Of a stretch of DNA of 64,000 bases, positions 10,066 through 18,332 are shown piece after piece. Location: positions 484,050-548,049 of the forward strand of contig JADKCP010000011.1 of assembly GCA_016718805.1 (NCBI GenBank), in the 5' to 3' direction. The translations under genes were made by a program, and so were the position numbers. This DNA is from Bacteroidota bacterium (lineage in GTDB: Bacteria; Bacteroidota; Bacteroidia; UBA4408). The notes beneath the pieces are model-generated. The model worked only from the letters and a program-made list of their open reading frames with translations, had not been told where the DNA came from and did no database searches. The stretch's first letter is position 1. Every line of letters begins with the position of its first letter.

Positions 10066-13000
10066 GTGAAAAACAAGCAGCTCACTATACTATTTAGTGT
10101 TTTATTGAATTTTGGCTTATTCGCCCAAAACTCACCTTATGCTTCCGATAGTAATTCCTACTATTGGAAAAACCGAAAACCTTATGCCGATTATTGGCAG
10201 CAAGATGTAAATTATACCATAAAAGCCACAGTTGATGAAGTAACCAACATTATCGACGGAACGGAAATTTTAGTGTATACTAACAATTCACCGGATGAAT
10301 TGCGTATTGTGTATTTTCATCTGTATCAAAATGCATTTCAACCTGATTCTTATTTTGATAAACTACAGCTAGCAAATGGAGTAAAGGCAAATTGGCGCAA
10401 TTACGAAGCGCAAAAACTAGGAACCATTATTTCAAAATTACAACAAAATGGAGTTGATTTAAAATCAGAACTCAACAATACGATTTTAAAGGTTTACTTG
10501 AATACTCCGATAAAATCGGGAGAAAGTACCACATTTGAAATTGATTTTTTAACCCATTTTGGAGATGGTGCAGCACGCAGAAGAATGAAAATTGTAAATT
10601 CATTTGGAACTAAACTCTATAATGGAAATCATTTTTATCCACGCATTTCAGTATATGACCGGAAATTTGGCTGGGACACCAACCAACATTTAAACCGAGA
10701 ATTTTACGGTGATTTTGGAAGTTTTACTGTGGAACTAAATTTTGCTGCTAATTATATTGTTGAAGCTACCGGTGTATTACAAAACGAATCGGAAGTATTG
10801 CCCGATAGTTTGAGAAAAAAACTGGACATTAAAAATTTTAACCGTAAACCTTGGAACAGTAAGCCTTCGGTAATAATTCCTTACGACTCTTTACAGCGTA
10901 AAATATGGAAATATAAAGCTATCAATGTACACGATTTTGCTTTTACAGCTAGTCCTACCTATCGCTTAGGCGAAACATATTGGAATGGAATACGCGTTGT
11001 TGCTGCTGTTCAAGAACCTCATGCCGGACACTGGCAAAACGCCGCGGAATATGCTGCCAAAATTATTGAAAGCAATTCACGTACTATTGGAATGTATGCT
11101 TATCCTAAAATGGTGGTTGCTGATGCTAACGATGGTATGGAATTTCCCATGCTTACGCTCGATGGTGGCTATGATCCAAATTACCGGCAACTGTTCTCCC
11201 ATGAAATCGGACATAACTGGTTTTTTGCTATGATAGGAAATAATGAAACCTATCGTGCTACTTTGGATGAAGGGTTTACACAGTTTTTAACTGCTTGGGC
11301 ATTGATTGACATAGATGGAGATACCTTAGTGGAACAAGCACCGGCATCGAATTATGTGAAAAAACACAGCTCTCCTTCGCTTGCAATTTATGAACGCGTT
11401 TACAAAAGTTATATGCGTGATGCGATTGAAAATAATACACGACAACTCAATACCCATTCCGACGATTTTAACGGTGCCTTGCACCAGGGAGGAGGCTATA
11501 GAGAAGTATATTATAAAACAGCAAGTATGTTGTACAATTTAAAATATGTTTTGGGCGATAGTTTATTTTTGGCTGCGCTTCAAAATTATTTTAATCAATG
11601 GAAAATAGCCCATCCTTATATTGAAGATTTTAGAAATTCGATGATTGAATTTACTCATGTTGATTTGAATTGGTTTTTTGATGAGTGGATAGAAACAACA
11701 AAAACAATTGATTATTCAATAAAGTCGATTAAAAAATCAAGTACAAAAAATGAGTACTACATCCGCTTTAAGCGAAACGAAGAAGCTCAAATGCCTATTG
11801 ATTTTACGGTGTATTCCAAAACACATAAAAAATATGATTTCCATATTCCGAACACCTGGTTTGTGAAAGCTACTAAAGCTATGGTTTTGCCTAGTTGGAT
11901 TGGATGGGGAAAAAAACTCAATACGACCTATGTAGCCAAGGTCCAAATACCCGGTGGAATTAAAAAGGTTGAAATTGACCCAACCCATCGTTTGTCCGAT
12001 TTTAATTTGCTCAACAATAGTTCAAAATTCCCGATACAGGTAAAATTCGATCATCAAATTATCAACGATCCATTATGGGAAAAGTATGAATTGTATTACC
12101 GACCCGACTTATGGTATAATGCTGTAGATGGTATAAAAGCAGGCATACATTTAAATGGAAACTACCTCAACCAGAAACATATTTTTGATGCTAATCTTTG
12201 GTACAACACTCGCTTGGGAATGCAATACGATGGAAAATTTAAAGATGTGCATCATCCTGTTTCCTTTCGTATTAATTACAAAACATCCTTGCGTAAACTT
12301 GCCAAACGATTGAATTTAGTAGCAAATGTGAAATATCTTGATGGTTTACAACAGTTACTGGGAGGAATTGAAAAATACGGTAGTACCGAAAAGACTCGAT
12401 TTTTTTTACATTACAAAAGCATGTTTCGCTCGGATAGCAGTGAGTTAGCTTATTTGAATTTTCCTGATGAATGGCAAACTGCAAAATATAACAACAGTAT
12501 TAACATGGGAATTAATCACAGTTATGTATACCTAAAAAGCACCGGTATTTTTAGCTTAAGTGCGCGTAGTTCTGCCTTTACTAAATCCTATACTTATAGT
12601 ACACTTAATTTCACGACTACCAATAAAGTAAACTTTGGAAAATTTAGCTTGAGCAGTCGGCTTTTTATACAATATACAACAGGGAATTCGGTACCTAATG
12701 AGTCTGCACTTTATTTATCAGGTGCTAATCCTGAAGAAATGATGGACAATAAATTTGTTCGATCAAGTGGTTTTTACCCAAATGAATGGCTAGGATATGG
12801 TGAAAGCTTCAATCACTTTCATTACGGAGGTGGCTTAAATTTAAGAGGTTATTCGGGCTACATACCTGTATTATATACTACTCAAAAATATCAGCGAAAA
12901 ATTTACAAAGGTAAAAGTGGGGCATCGCTCAATACTGAATTAAGTTTTGTTCGTTTATTTGCTACACCTCCTTCTAAAATTAAAAATTATGTTGGAATGG

Positions 13001-13248
13001 ATTTGTATCTTTTTGGAGATGCAGGTGTTATTGATTATAGCAGCGATTCGGGCAACATGTTTTTTTCGGACATGCGTTGCGACGCGGGTTTAGGAGTAGC
13101 GTTGAAAATAAAAAAATGGGGAGTTCTCGAAAAACCCTCTCCCCTAACTATTCGATTTGATATGCCTTACTTTGTGAATCGTCCTTCTTATGTTGAAGAT
13201 GACTTTTTTAAGTTTAGGTGGATATTAGCAATTGGCAGGGCTTTTTAA
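10066..13248 (+). CDS. M1-family metallopeptidase with C-terminal outer-membrane barrel-like domain
   Basis: 1060 residues from a GTG start that gives a signal peptide (about residues 1-20, cut before QNSPYASD). The catalytic zinc site is intact: H379-E380-IG-H383-NW with the third ligand E402 in LDEGFTQF, the HExxH-x18-E spacing of M1 aminopeptidases. The substrate-binding GAMEN-like segment is DGMEF at about residues 357-361. Residues from about 680 on are unlike a peptidase: alternating beta-strand sequence, a GG-LRGY motif (GGGLNLRGYSGY) as in Omp85/BamA barrels, and a terminal phenylalanine typical of outer-membrane proteins. I infer a surface peptidase carried by its own barrel. The peptidase call is firm, the barrel call moderate. 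Confidence 0.82.
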   Translation: MKNKQLTILFSVLLNFGLFAQNSPYASDSNSYYWKNRKPYADYWQQDVNYTIKATVDEVTNIIDGTEILVYTNNSPDELRIVYFHLYQNAFQPDSYFDKLQLANGVKANWRNYEAQKLGTIISKLQQNGVDLKSELNNTILKVYLNTPIKSGESTTFEIDFLTHFGDGAARRRMKIVNSFGTKLYNGNHFYPRISVYDRKFGWDTNQHLNREFYGDFGSFTVELNFAANYIVEATGVLQNESEVLPDSLRKKLDIKNFNRKPWNSKPSVIIPYDSLQRKIWKYKAINVHDFAFTASPTYRLGETYWNGIRVVAAVQEPHAGHWQNAAEYAAKIIESNSRTIGMYAYPKMVVADANDGMEFPMLTLDGGYDPNYRQLFSHEIGHNWFFAMIGNNETYRATLDEGFTQFLTAWALIDIDGDTLVEQAPASNYVKKHSSPSLAIYERVYKSYMRDAIENNTRQLNTHSDDFNGALHQGGGYREVYYKTASMLYNLKYVLGDSLFLAALQNYFNQWKIAHPYIEDFRNSMIEFTHVDLNWFFDEWIETTKTIDYSIKSIKKSSTKNEYYIRFKRNEEAQMPIDFTVYSKTHKKYDFHIPNTWFVKATKAMVLPSWIGWGKKLNTTYVAKVQIPGGIKKVEIDPTHRLSDFNLLNNSSKFPIQVKFDHQIINDPLWEKYELYYRPDLWYNAVDGIKAGIHLNGNYLNQKHIFDANLWYNTRLGMQYDGKFKDVHHPVSFRINYKTSLRKLAKRLNLVANVKYLDGLQQLLGGIEKYGSTEKTRFFLHYKSMFRSDSSELAYLNFPDEWQTAKYNNSINMGINHSYVYLKSTGIFSLSARSSAFTKSYTYSTLNFTTTNKVNFGKFSLSSRLFIQYTTGNSVPNESALYLSGANPEEMMDNKFVRSSGFYPNEWLGYGESFNHFHYGGGLNLRGYSGYIPVLYTTQKYQRKIYKGKSGASLNTELSFVRLFATPPSKIKNYVGMDLYLFGDAGVIDYSSDSGNMFFSDMRCDAGLGVALKIKKWGVLEKPSPLTIRFDMPYFVNRPSYVEDDFFKFRWILAIGRAF

Positions 13249-13322
13249 AAGCTACACTCCTAGCATGAATAAATAAGCTAGTAAAACCTAATGTATCAAT
13301 TAAAATGATGCTCTAAAAAGTA

Positions 13323-14459
13323 TCAATTAAAATACTCTTTCATTCGTTCAAAAAAGCTTTTGTCTTTATTAGAAGGTCGAGGCTTAAAGTTTTCGGAATT
13401 AGCCAATTGCTCCATTATTTTTCGTTCTTCCTTACTTAAATGTTGAGGTGTCCAAACATTGACATTCACTAATAAATCGCCTTTATGATAACTGTTGAGT
13501 TCGGGTAATCCTTTGCCACGTAAACGTAAAATTTTATTGGCATGCGTGCCGGGATCAATTTTAATTTTTGCTTTTCCTTCTATAGTTGGAACTTCAACAG
13601 TAGTTCCTAAAGCGGCTTCAGCAAAACTGATGTATTGCTCGAAGTGCAAGTTATTTCCTTCACGTTTTAAAAACGGATGTTCCTCTTCTTCTATCACAAC
13701 TAATAAATCACCGGCAACTCCGCCTCGTGCTGCAGCATTACCTCTACCGCTTACACTTAATTGCATTCCATCAGCTACACCAGCCGGTATTTTAATGGCA
13801 ATGGTATCTTCGGCTTTAACAATTCCATCACCAAAACAGGTTTTGCATTTATCGCTAATAATTTGTCCTTCTCCTCCACAAGCAGGACAAGTAGAACTGG
13901 TTTGCATTTGTCCTAATATGGTATTCATTACACGGGTGGTTTGTCCGCTTCCACGACAAGTGCTACAAGTATGAAAAGCGGATGCATTTTGTGCTCCTGT
14001 TCCTTTACAACTGTTGCAGGAAACAAACTTATTTACCTTAATTTTTTTCTCTATACCATGCGCTATTTCTTCGAGGTTTAGTTTTACCTTGATACGCAGA
14101 TTACTTCCTCTATTTACTCTTTTACCTCCTCTTGAACCACCGCCAAAGCTACTACCGAACACATCTCCAAAATTGCTGAAGATGTCTTCCATGTTCATAC
14201 CACCAAAACCTCCATATCCACCACCGCCTCCGGCACCCATTCCCGAATGACCAAATTGGTCGTAACGACTTTTCTTTTCAGGGTTGCTAAGTACATCGTA
14301 AGCTTCGGCGGCTTCTTTAAATTTTTCTTCAGCAGCCTTATCTCCCGGATTTTTATCGGGGTGATATTTCATGGCAAGTTTGCGGTACGACTTTTTAATT
14401 TCCTGTTCGTCGGCTCCTTTTACAACACCTAATATTTCGTAATAATCTCTTTTTGCCAT
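13323..14459 (-). CDS. dnaJ: Chaperone protein DnaJ (Hsp40)
   Basis: 378 residues with all parts of a type I DnaJ. The J domain has HPD at residues 33-35, which triggers DnaK ATPase. A glycine/phenylalanine-rich linker covers about residues 70-110. Four zinc-binding CxxCxGxG repeats follow (CNSCKGTG, CSTCRGSG, CPACGGEG, CKTCFGDG), then the C-terminal substrate-binding domain. It delivers unfolded proteins to DnaK in the cytoplasm. It follows grpE by 32 bases on the same strand, the usual heat-shock pair; dnaK is not in the window. Confidence 0.98.
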   Translation of the reverse strand: MAKRDYYEILGVVKGADEQEIKKSYRKLAMKYHPDKNPGDKAAEEKFKEAAEAYDVLSNPEKKSRYDQFGHSGMGAGGGGGYGGFGGMNMEDIFSNFGDVFGSSFGGGSRGGKRVNRGSNLRIKVKLNLEEIAHGIEKKIKVNKFVSCNSCKGTGAQNASAFHTCSTCRGSGQTTRVMNTILGQMQTSSTCPACGGEGQIISDKCKTCFGDGIVKAEDTIAIKIPAGVADGMQLSVSGRGNAAARGGVAGDLLVVIEEEEHPFLKREGNNLHFEQYISFAEAALGTTVEVPTIEGKAKIKIDPGTHANKILRLRGKGLPELNSYHKGDLLVNVNVWTPQHLSKEERKIMEQLANSENFKPRPSNKDKSFFERMKEYFN

Positions 14460-14491
14460 AACTATTTTACTTATTCTGTATCAAAAAAAAT

Positions 14492-15055
14492 TTAAGCACC
14501 TACAACTACTTTTGCAAAACGAATTACTTTTCCGTTTAGCAAATATCCTTTTTCGAGTTCGTCAATTACTTTACCTTTTAATGCTTCATCCGGTGCAGCT
14601 ATATTGGTAATTGCTTCATGAAAATCGGCATCAAAAGCTTGTCCTTTGCTTTCCATTTCACTCAATCCTTTTTGTTGAAGTGTATTTTTAAATTTTTGAA
14701 AAATCAATACCATTCCCTCCTTTACTGCCTGAACATCGGCTGCATTTTCCGCAGCTTTAATTCCTCGTTCAAAATCATCCAACAAAGGTAAAATCGTTTT
14801 AAAAACATCTTCTCCTGCAGTTTTGCTTAATTCAATTTTTTCGCGGGCTGTGCGTTTTCTGAAATTATCAAATTCACTGTATAAGCGCAAAAATTTGTCA
14901 TTCGCTTCACTTAATTTTTCTGACAAAACTTCCTCCTCAGACGCAGCTGATTCTGGTAATTTTTGCTCATTTAACTCTGTTTCTTCTTGGTGGTGTTCGG
15001 TAACTGGTGCAGCATCATTTACATTTTCGGCCACATTCTCTTTCGTATCGCTCAT
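14492..15055 (-). CDS. grpE: Nucleotide exchange factor GrpE
   Basis: 187 residues from the ATG at 15055 (MSDTKENVAEN). The frame stays open upstream to 15151, but those 32 codons are basic and unlike GrpE, so the internal ATG is the better start. An acidic N-terminus is followed by the long coiled coil (about residues 45-100, with 'LRLYSEFDNFRKRTAREK') and the C-terminal beta domain ending 'GKVIRFAKVVVG', all characteristic of GrpE. It releases ADP from DnaK. It is transcribed ahead of dnaJ. Confidence 0.96.
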   Translation of the reverse strand: MSDTKENVAENVNDAAPVTEHHQEETELNEQKLPESAASEEEVLSEKLSEANDKFLRLYSEFDNFRKRTAREKIELSKTAGEDVFKTILPLLDDFERGIKAAENAADVQAVKEGMVLIFQKFKNTLQQKGLSEMESKGQAFDADFHEAITNIAAPDEALKGKVIDELEKGYLLNGKVIRFAKVVVGA

Positions 15056-15252
15056 TTTAAAAATATTTTTCAGTTTTTTTTTCATCCGCTTTTTCAAAAA
15101 TACAACCACTTTGAATTGTACGTCAAAATGACATTTTTTTAAGGAGTGCAAAGATAGTATTATAGGGCTTGGAGCATACTTGTATGTTCATTTTTTTTTG
15201 AGATTAGAAGTATTGGGAATACACAACTATTGAATTGCAGTAATATAAACTA

Positions 15253-15281
15253 AAAAGACCTCGCTAAAAGCAAGGTCTTTT
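15253..15281 (-). terminator. Rho-independent terminator of the thioredoxin-like gene
   Basis: A 9-bp stem (aaaagacct / aggtctttt), with a further GC pair step across one mismatch, is followed on the minus strand by TTTTT. It lies 19 bases past the stop at 15300. Confidence 0.75.
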
Positions 15282-15299
15282 GGGTGATTTTTGATTTAT

Positions 15300-15839
15300 T
15301 TACTTCAATAATTTCTTTAATTCATCATCCAAAGCAGCACCTCGAAGGCCTTTTGCTAAAATTACTCCATCTGCATCCAGCAAAAAATTAGTGGGTATTG
15401 AATTTACATTATATAAACGAGCAGCCTGTGATTGCCAATAACCTAAATCGCTAACGTGGTATTCCCAGCTAAGTTTGTCTTTTGCAATAGCTGCTACCCA
15501 CGATTCTTTTGATTTGTCGAGCGAAACGCTATACACTGTAAATCCTTTTGCATTTTTAAATTTTGAATTTTTGTAGGTGTTGTAAGTTTTTACAATATTG
15601 GGATTTTCCATGCGACATGGTCCGCACCAAGAAGCCCAAAAATCGATCAATACTATTTTACCCTTATTTACTTTTGAGAGTGCGAATTCTTTGCCGTCAG
15701 GGCTATTGAATTTTAATTCGGGAGCTTTATTTCCGATGTTTAATCCCGTTTGAGGACTGCCTCCTTTGCCAATGGCAGATATGCCAATACCAATAAATAG
15801 TAAAGCAATAACGGCAATTCCTATTTGTATTTTTTTCAT
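15300..15839 (-). CDS. TlpA-like thioredoxin-family protein
   Basis: 179 residues. A hydrophobic N-terminal segment (about residues 6-23) serves as signal or membrane anchor. The redoxin domain contains WASWCGPC with the active-site cysteines C72 and C75, and the cis-proline region 'NSIPTNFLLDADG'. The protein probably faces the periplasm and reduces disulfides, or serves cytochrome maturation as TlpA/ResA proteins do. It stands alone between the grpE-dnaJ pair and murA, with its own terminator. The fold is clear; the physiological partner is not. Confidence 0.88.
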   Translation of the reverse strand: MKKIQIGIAVIALLFIGIGISAIGKGGSPQTGLNIGNKAPELKFNSPDGKEFALSKVNKGKIVLIDFWASWCGPCRMENPNIVKTYNTYKNSKFKNAKGFTVYSVSLDKSKESWVAAIAKDKLSWEYHVSDLGYWQSQAARLYNVNSIPTNFLLDADGVILAKGLRGAALDDELKKLLK

Positions 15840-15915
15840 GATAATTTGATTAGGGTATACTTTTAACAGGCCTCAAAAATACGAAAGAAACAACGATTAA
15901 AATTATAGAATTGAA

Positions 15916-16170
15916 TTATTTTGAAAAATTAACGCGTTTAATATTTGCACCCAACTGTATTAATCGTGTATCAATATTCTGGTAGCCTCTATCAATTTGT
16001 TCAATGTTGTGAATGATGCTCTTTCCTTCGGCCGATAAAGCTGCAATCAACAAGGATACTCCGGCACGAATATCGGGTGAAGCCATTGAAATACCTCTTA
16101 ATTTATATTTACGGTCAAGTCCAATTACTGTTGCCCTGTGTGGATCGCACAAAATAATTTGTGCTCCCAT
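15916..16170 (-). CDS. murA: MurA C-terminal fragment (frameshifted from the gene upstream)
   Basis: 84 residues equal to the end of UDP-N-acetylglucosamine 1-carboxyvinyltransferase, including MGAQIILCDPHRATV and SPDIRAGVSLLIAAL. The frame is open back to about 16193. With one extra T in the run at 16190-16193 (AAAA on the plus strand), the upstream fragment reads through as MFESRLFFVDKLIDMGAQ, the expected family sequence. The ATG at 16170 is thus internal. The fragment alone could not work. Confidence 0.85.
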   Translation of the reverse strand: MGAQIILCDPHRATVIGLDRKYKLRGISMASPDIRAGVSLLIAALSAEGKSIIHNIEQIDRGYQNIDTRLIQLGANIKRVNFSK

Positions 16171-16184
16171 ATCAATTAATTTAT

Positions 16185-17231
16185 CTACGAAAAGAGGCGA
16201 CTTTCAAACATTTTTTGATGTACCAAAATACTTCCTCTTGCTTGAGTAGCAACAACTAAAACAATACTTAATAAATCGGGAGTAAGTCCTGGCCATATTG
16301 CATCGGCAATCGTCAAAATTGAACCATCAATAAAGGTATCAATTTCATAATGATCTTGAGAAGGAATATATATATCATCACCTCTTAACTCTAGCTGTAT
16401 TCCCAGCTTACGAAAAGTATCAGGTATTACGCCCAATTCATCATAAGCAACATTTTTAATGGTAATCTCCGATTGTGTCATTGCCGCCAATCCAATAAAA
16501 CTGCCTATTTCAATCATATCGGGCAACATTCTATGATTAGTTCCCTTTAAATAACTAACTCCTTCAATTGTGAGCAAATTTGAGCCAACACCGGAAATTT
16601 TAGCACCCATGCGGTTCAACATTTTACACAATTGTTGAATATAAGGCTCACAGGCAGCATTGTAAATGGTAGTAACACCTTTAGCCATAACTGCAGCCAT
16701 AATAATATTGGCAGTACCGGTTACAGAAGCCTCGTCGAGTAACATGTAGCAGCCTTTTAAATCGGAGGCTTCCACTTTGTAAAAACTTTCGTTTGAATCG
16801 TATTCGAATTTTGCGCCCAGCTTCTGGAATCCAATAAAATGGGTATCCAATCTTCGACGGCCAATTTTATCACCTCCTGGTTTAGGAATATATCCTTTTC
16901 CGAAGCGAGAAAGCAAAGGTCCTATAATCATTATGGAGCCTCTTAAACCTCCACCTTTTTTCTTGAATTCGGGTGAATTTAAGTAGTCTATATTTACATT
17001 ATCCGCTTGAAAAGTATAAGTGTCGGCCGAAATTTTTTCAACTTTTACACCTAAATCAGCTAATAAGGATATCAACTTATTTACATCAACAATATCCGGA
17101 ATATTACTGATAGTAACGAGTTCGGGAGTTAATAAAACAGCACACAATATTTGCAATGCCTCATTTTTAGCTCCTTGCGGGATAATTTCTCCTTTTAATT
17201 TTTGTCCTCCAACAATTTCAAATGCACTCAT
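16185..17231 (-). CDS. murA: UDP-N-acetylglucosamine 1-carboxyvinyltransferase (MurA), N-terminal 348 residues; frameshifted
   Basis: MurA joins enolpyruvate from PEP to UDP-GlcNAc, the first committed step of peptidoglycan synthesis, in the cytoplasm. The fragment has the family start (EIVGGQKLKGEIIPQGAKN, with the catalytic lysine region) and an inside-out alpha/beta barrel layout. It ends abruptly after MFESRLFS, about 85 residues short. The rest lies in another frame directly downstream (15916-16193); together they give a normal protein of about 436 residues. In the active-site loop the usual PGGC is PGGD (PGGDKIGRRRLD), so Asp replaces the Cys that fosfomycin alkylates. As murA is essential and usually single copy, the break is probably a sequence error. 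Confidence 0.9.
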   Translation of the reverse strand: MSAFEIVGGQKLKGEIIPQGAKNEALQILCAVLLTPELVTISNIPDIVDVNKLISLLADLGVKVEKISADTYTFQADNVNIDYLNSPEFKKKGGGLRGSIMIIGPLLSRFGKGYIPKPGGDKIGRRRLDTHFIGFQKLGAKFEYDSNESFYKVEASDLKGCYMLLDEASVTGTANIIMAAVMAKGVTTIYNAACEPYIQQLCKMLNRMGAKISGVGSNLLTIEGVSYLKGTNHRMLPDMIEIGSFIGLAAMTQSEITIKNVAYDELGVIPDTFRKLGIQLELRGDDIYIPSQDHYEIDTFIDGSILTIADAIWPGLTPDLLSIVLVVATQARGSILVHQKMFESRLFS

Positions 17232-17391
17232 GTTTTCTAATTTTGATAGTTAGCTTAGTGTTGCAATAAGCGTTGTTCAGTAGGTTGAACTATTGAATAA
17301 AGCTCAATCAATAAACAAAATAACTGAAAATACCTACTTCATTTTTATCTCTAAAAAAAAGTAATCAACAGATTTTTCAATACTTTTGGAC

Positions 17392-18288
17392 ATGCAAAAA
17401 AACTGCTTCATCAGCTTACTCCTCACCTTGTTACTTGTAACTACTACTATGGCACAACCTGCTACTTCCAACTATTTTGATAAAATTGAACAATGGCATA
17501 GCAAGCGTATTATGAATTTAAAAGGTGAAAATGGTTGGCTTACCGTATCCGGATTGTTTTGGCTGAAGGAAGGAGAAAATTCTGTTGGAAGCTCAAAAAA
17601 CAACCAGGTAGTTTTTCCAAAAGGAAAAGCAGCTGAGCAAGTTGGCTTCTTCACTCTTAAAAACGGAGAAGTAAGCTTTACTACTCAGCCCGGAACAAAA
17701 GTTAGTTTGAATGAAACAGATTTTACTTCAGGTGTGATTTACTCCGATAAAATTGAGGAACAATCGATGGTGTTGCAACATCAAAATTTGCGTTGGTTTA
17801 TTATAAAAAGAGGTTCAAAATATGGAGTTCGTTTACGCGATTTAGAAAGTGAAGCACGTAAAAATTTTACACACATCGAGCGTTTTAACGTGGATAGCAG
17901 TTACAAAGTAATGGCGGTATATGAAAAACCCGAAGGTGCTAAAACCATACCCATTCATGATGTAATTGGATTAACAACCGAAACTGAATTTGGAGGTACA
18001 TTACTTTTTGAGTTGCAGGGAAAAAAATTAAAATTGGATGCACTCCTTGAAGGTGATGATTTATTCATTGTTTTTGCTGATGAAACTTCAGGCATAAGTA
18101 CTTATGAAGGTGGAAGATTCTTGTATGCTAAAGTTCCTACGCATGGAAATTTGGTAGAACTCGATTTTAACAAAGCCTATAATCCTCCTTGTGCTTTTAC
18201 TGATTTTGCTACTTGCCCATTGCCTCCTGATCAAAATAAATTAGCGGTTGAAATTAAAGCCGGTGAAAAGAAGTATAGAGATCATTGA
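17392..18288 (+). CDS. DUF1684 domain-containing secreted protein
   Basis: 298 residues from the ATG at 17392; a TTG two codons upstream is less likely. A signal peptide covers about residues 1-20 (cut before QPATSN). The rest matches the DUF1684 pattern: 'GWLTVSGLFWLKEGENSVGS' near the start, and near the end DFNKAYNPPCAF, then TCPLPPDQN and a closing EIKAGEKKY. The family is widespread in Bacteroidota and its biochemical role is not established. It is monocistronic, and the ABC-F gene follows 44 bases on. Confidence 0.85.
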   Translation: MQKNCFISLLLTLLLVTTTMAQPATSNYFDKIEQWHSKRIMNLKGENGWLTVSGLFWLKEGENSVGSSKNNQVVFPKGKAAEQVGFFTLKNGEVSFTTQPGTKVSLNETDFTSGVIYSDKIEEQSMVLQHQNLRWFIIKRGSKYGVRLRDLESEARKNFTHIERFNVDSSYKVMAVYEKPEGAKTIPIHDVIGLTTETEFGGTLLFELQGKKLKLDALLEGDDLFIVFADETSGISTYEGGRFLYAKVPTHGNLVELDFNKAYNPPCAFTDFATCPLPPDQNKLAVEIKAGEKKYRDH

Positions 18289-18332
18289 AAAGTATCAAAA
18301 GTTAACTCATCCTTTTCTCTTACCTTAGCCGC

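Noticed and set aside
15056..15151. Longer N-terminus of GrpE
   Set aside because: The extra 32 residues are basic and unlike the acidic GrpE start; MSDTKENV is a normal beginning.
16185..16200. Programmed ribosomal frameshift in murA
   Set aside because: No typical slippery site with a stimulator was seen, and MurA is not known to use one; a homopolymer error is simpler.
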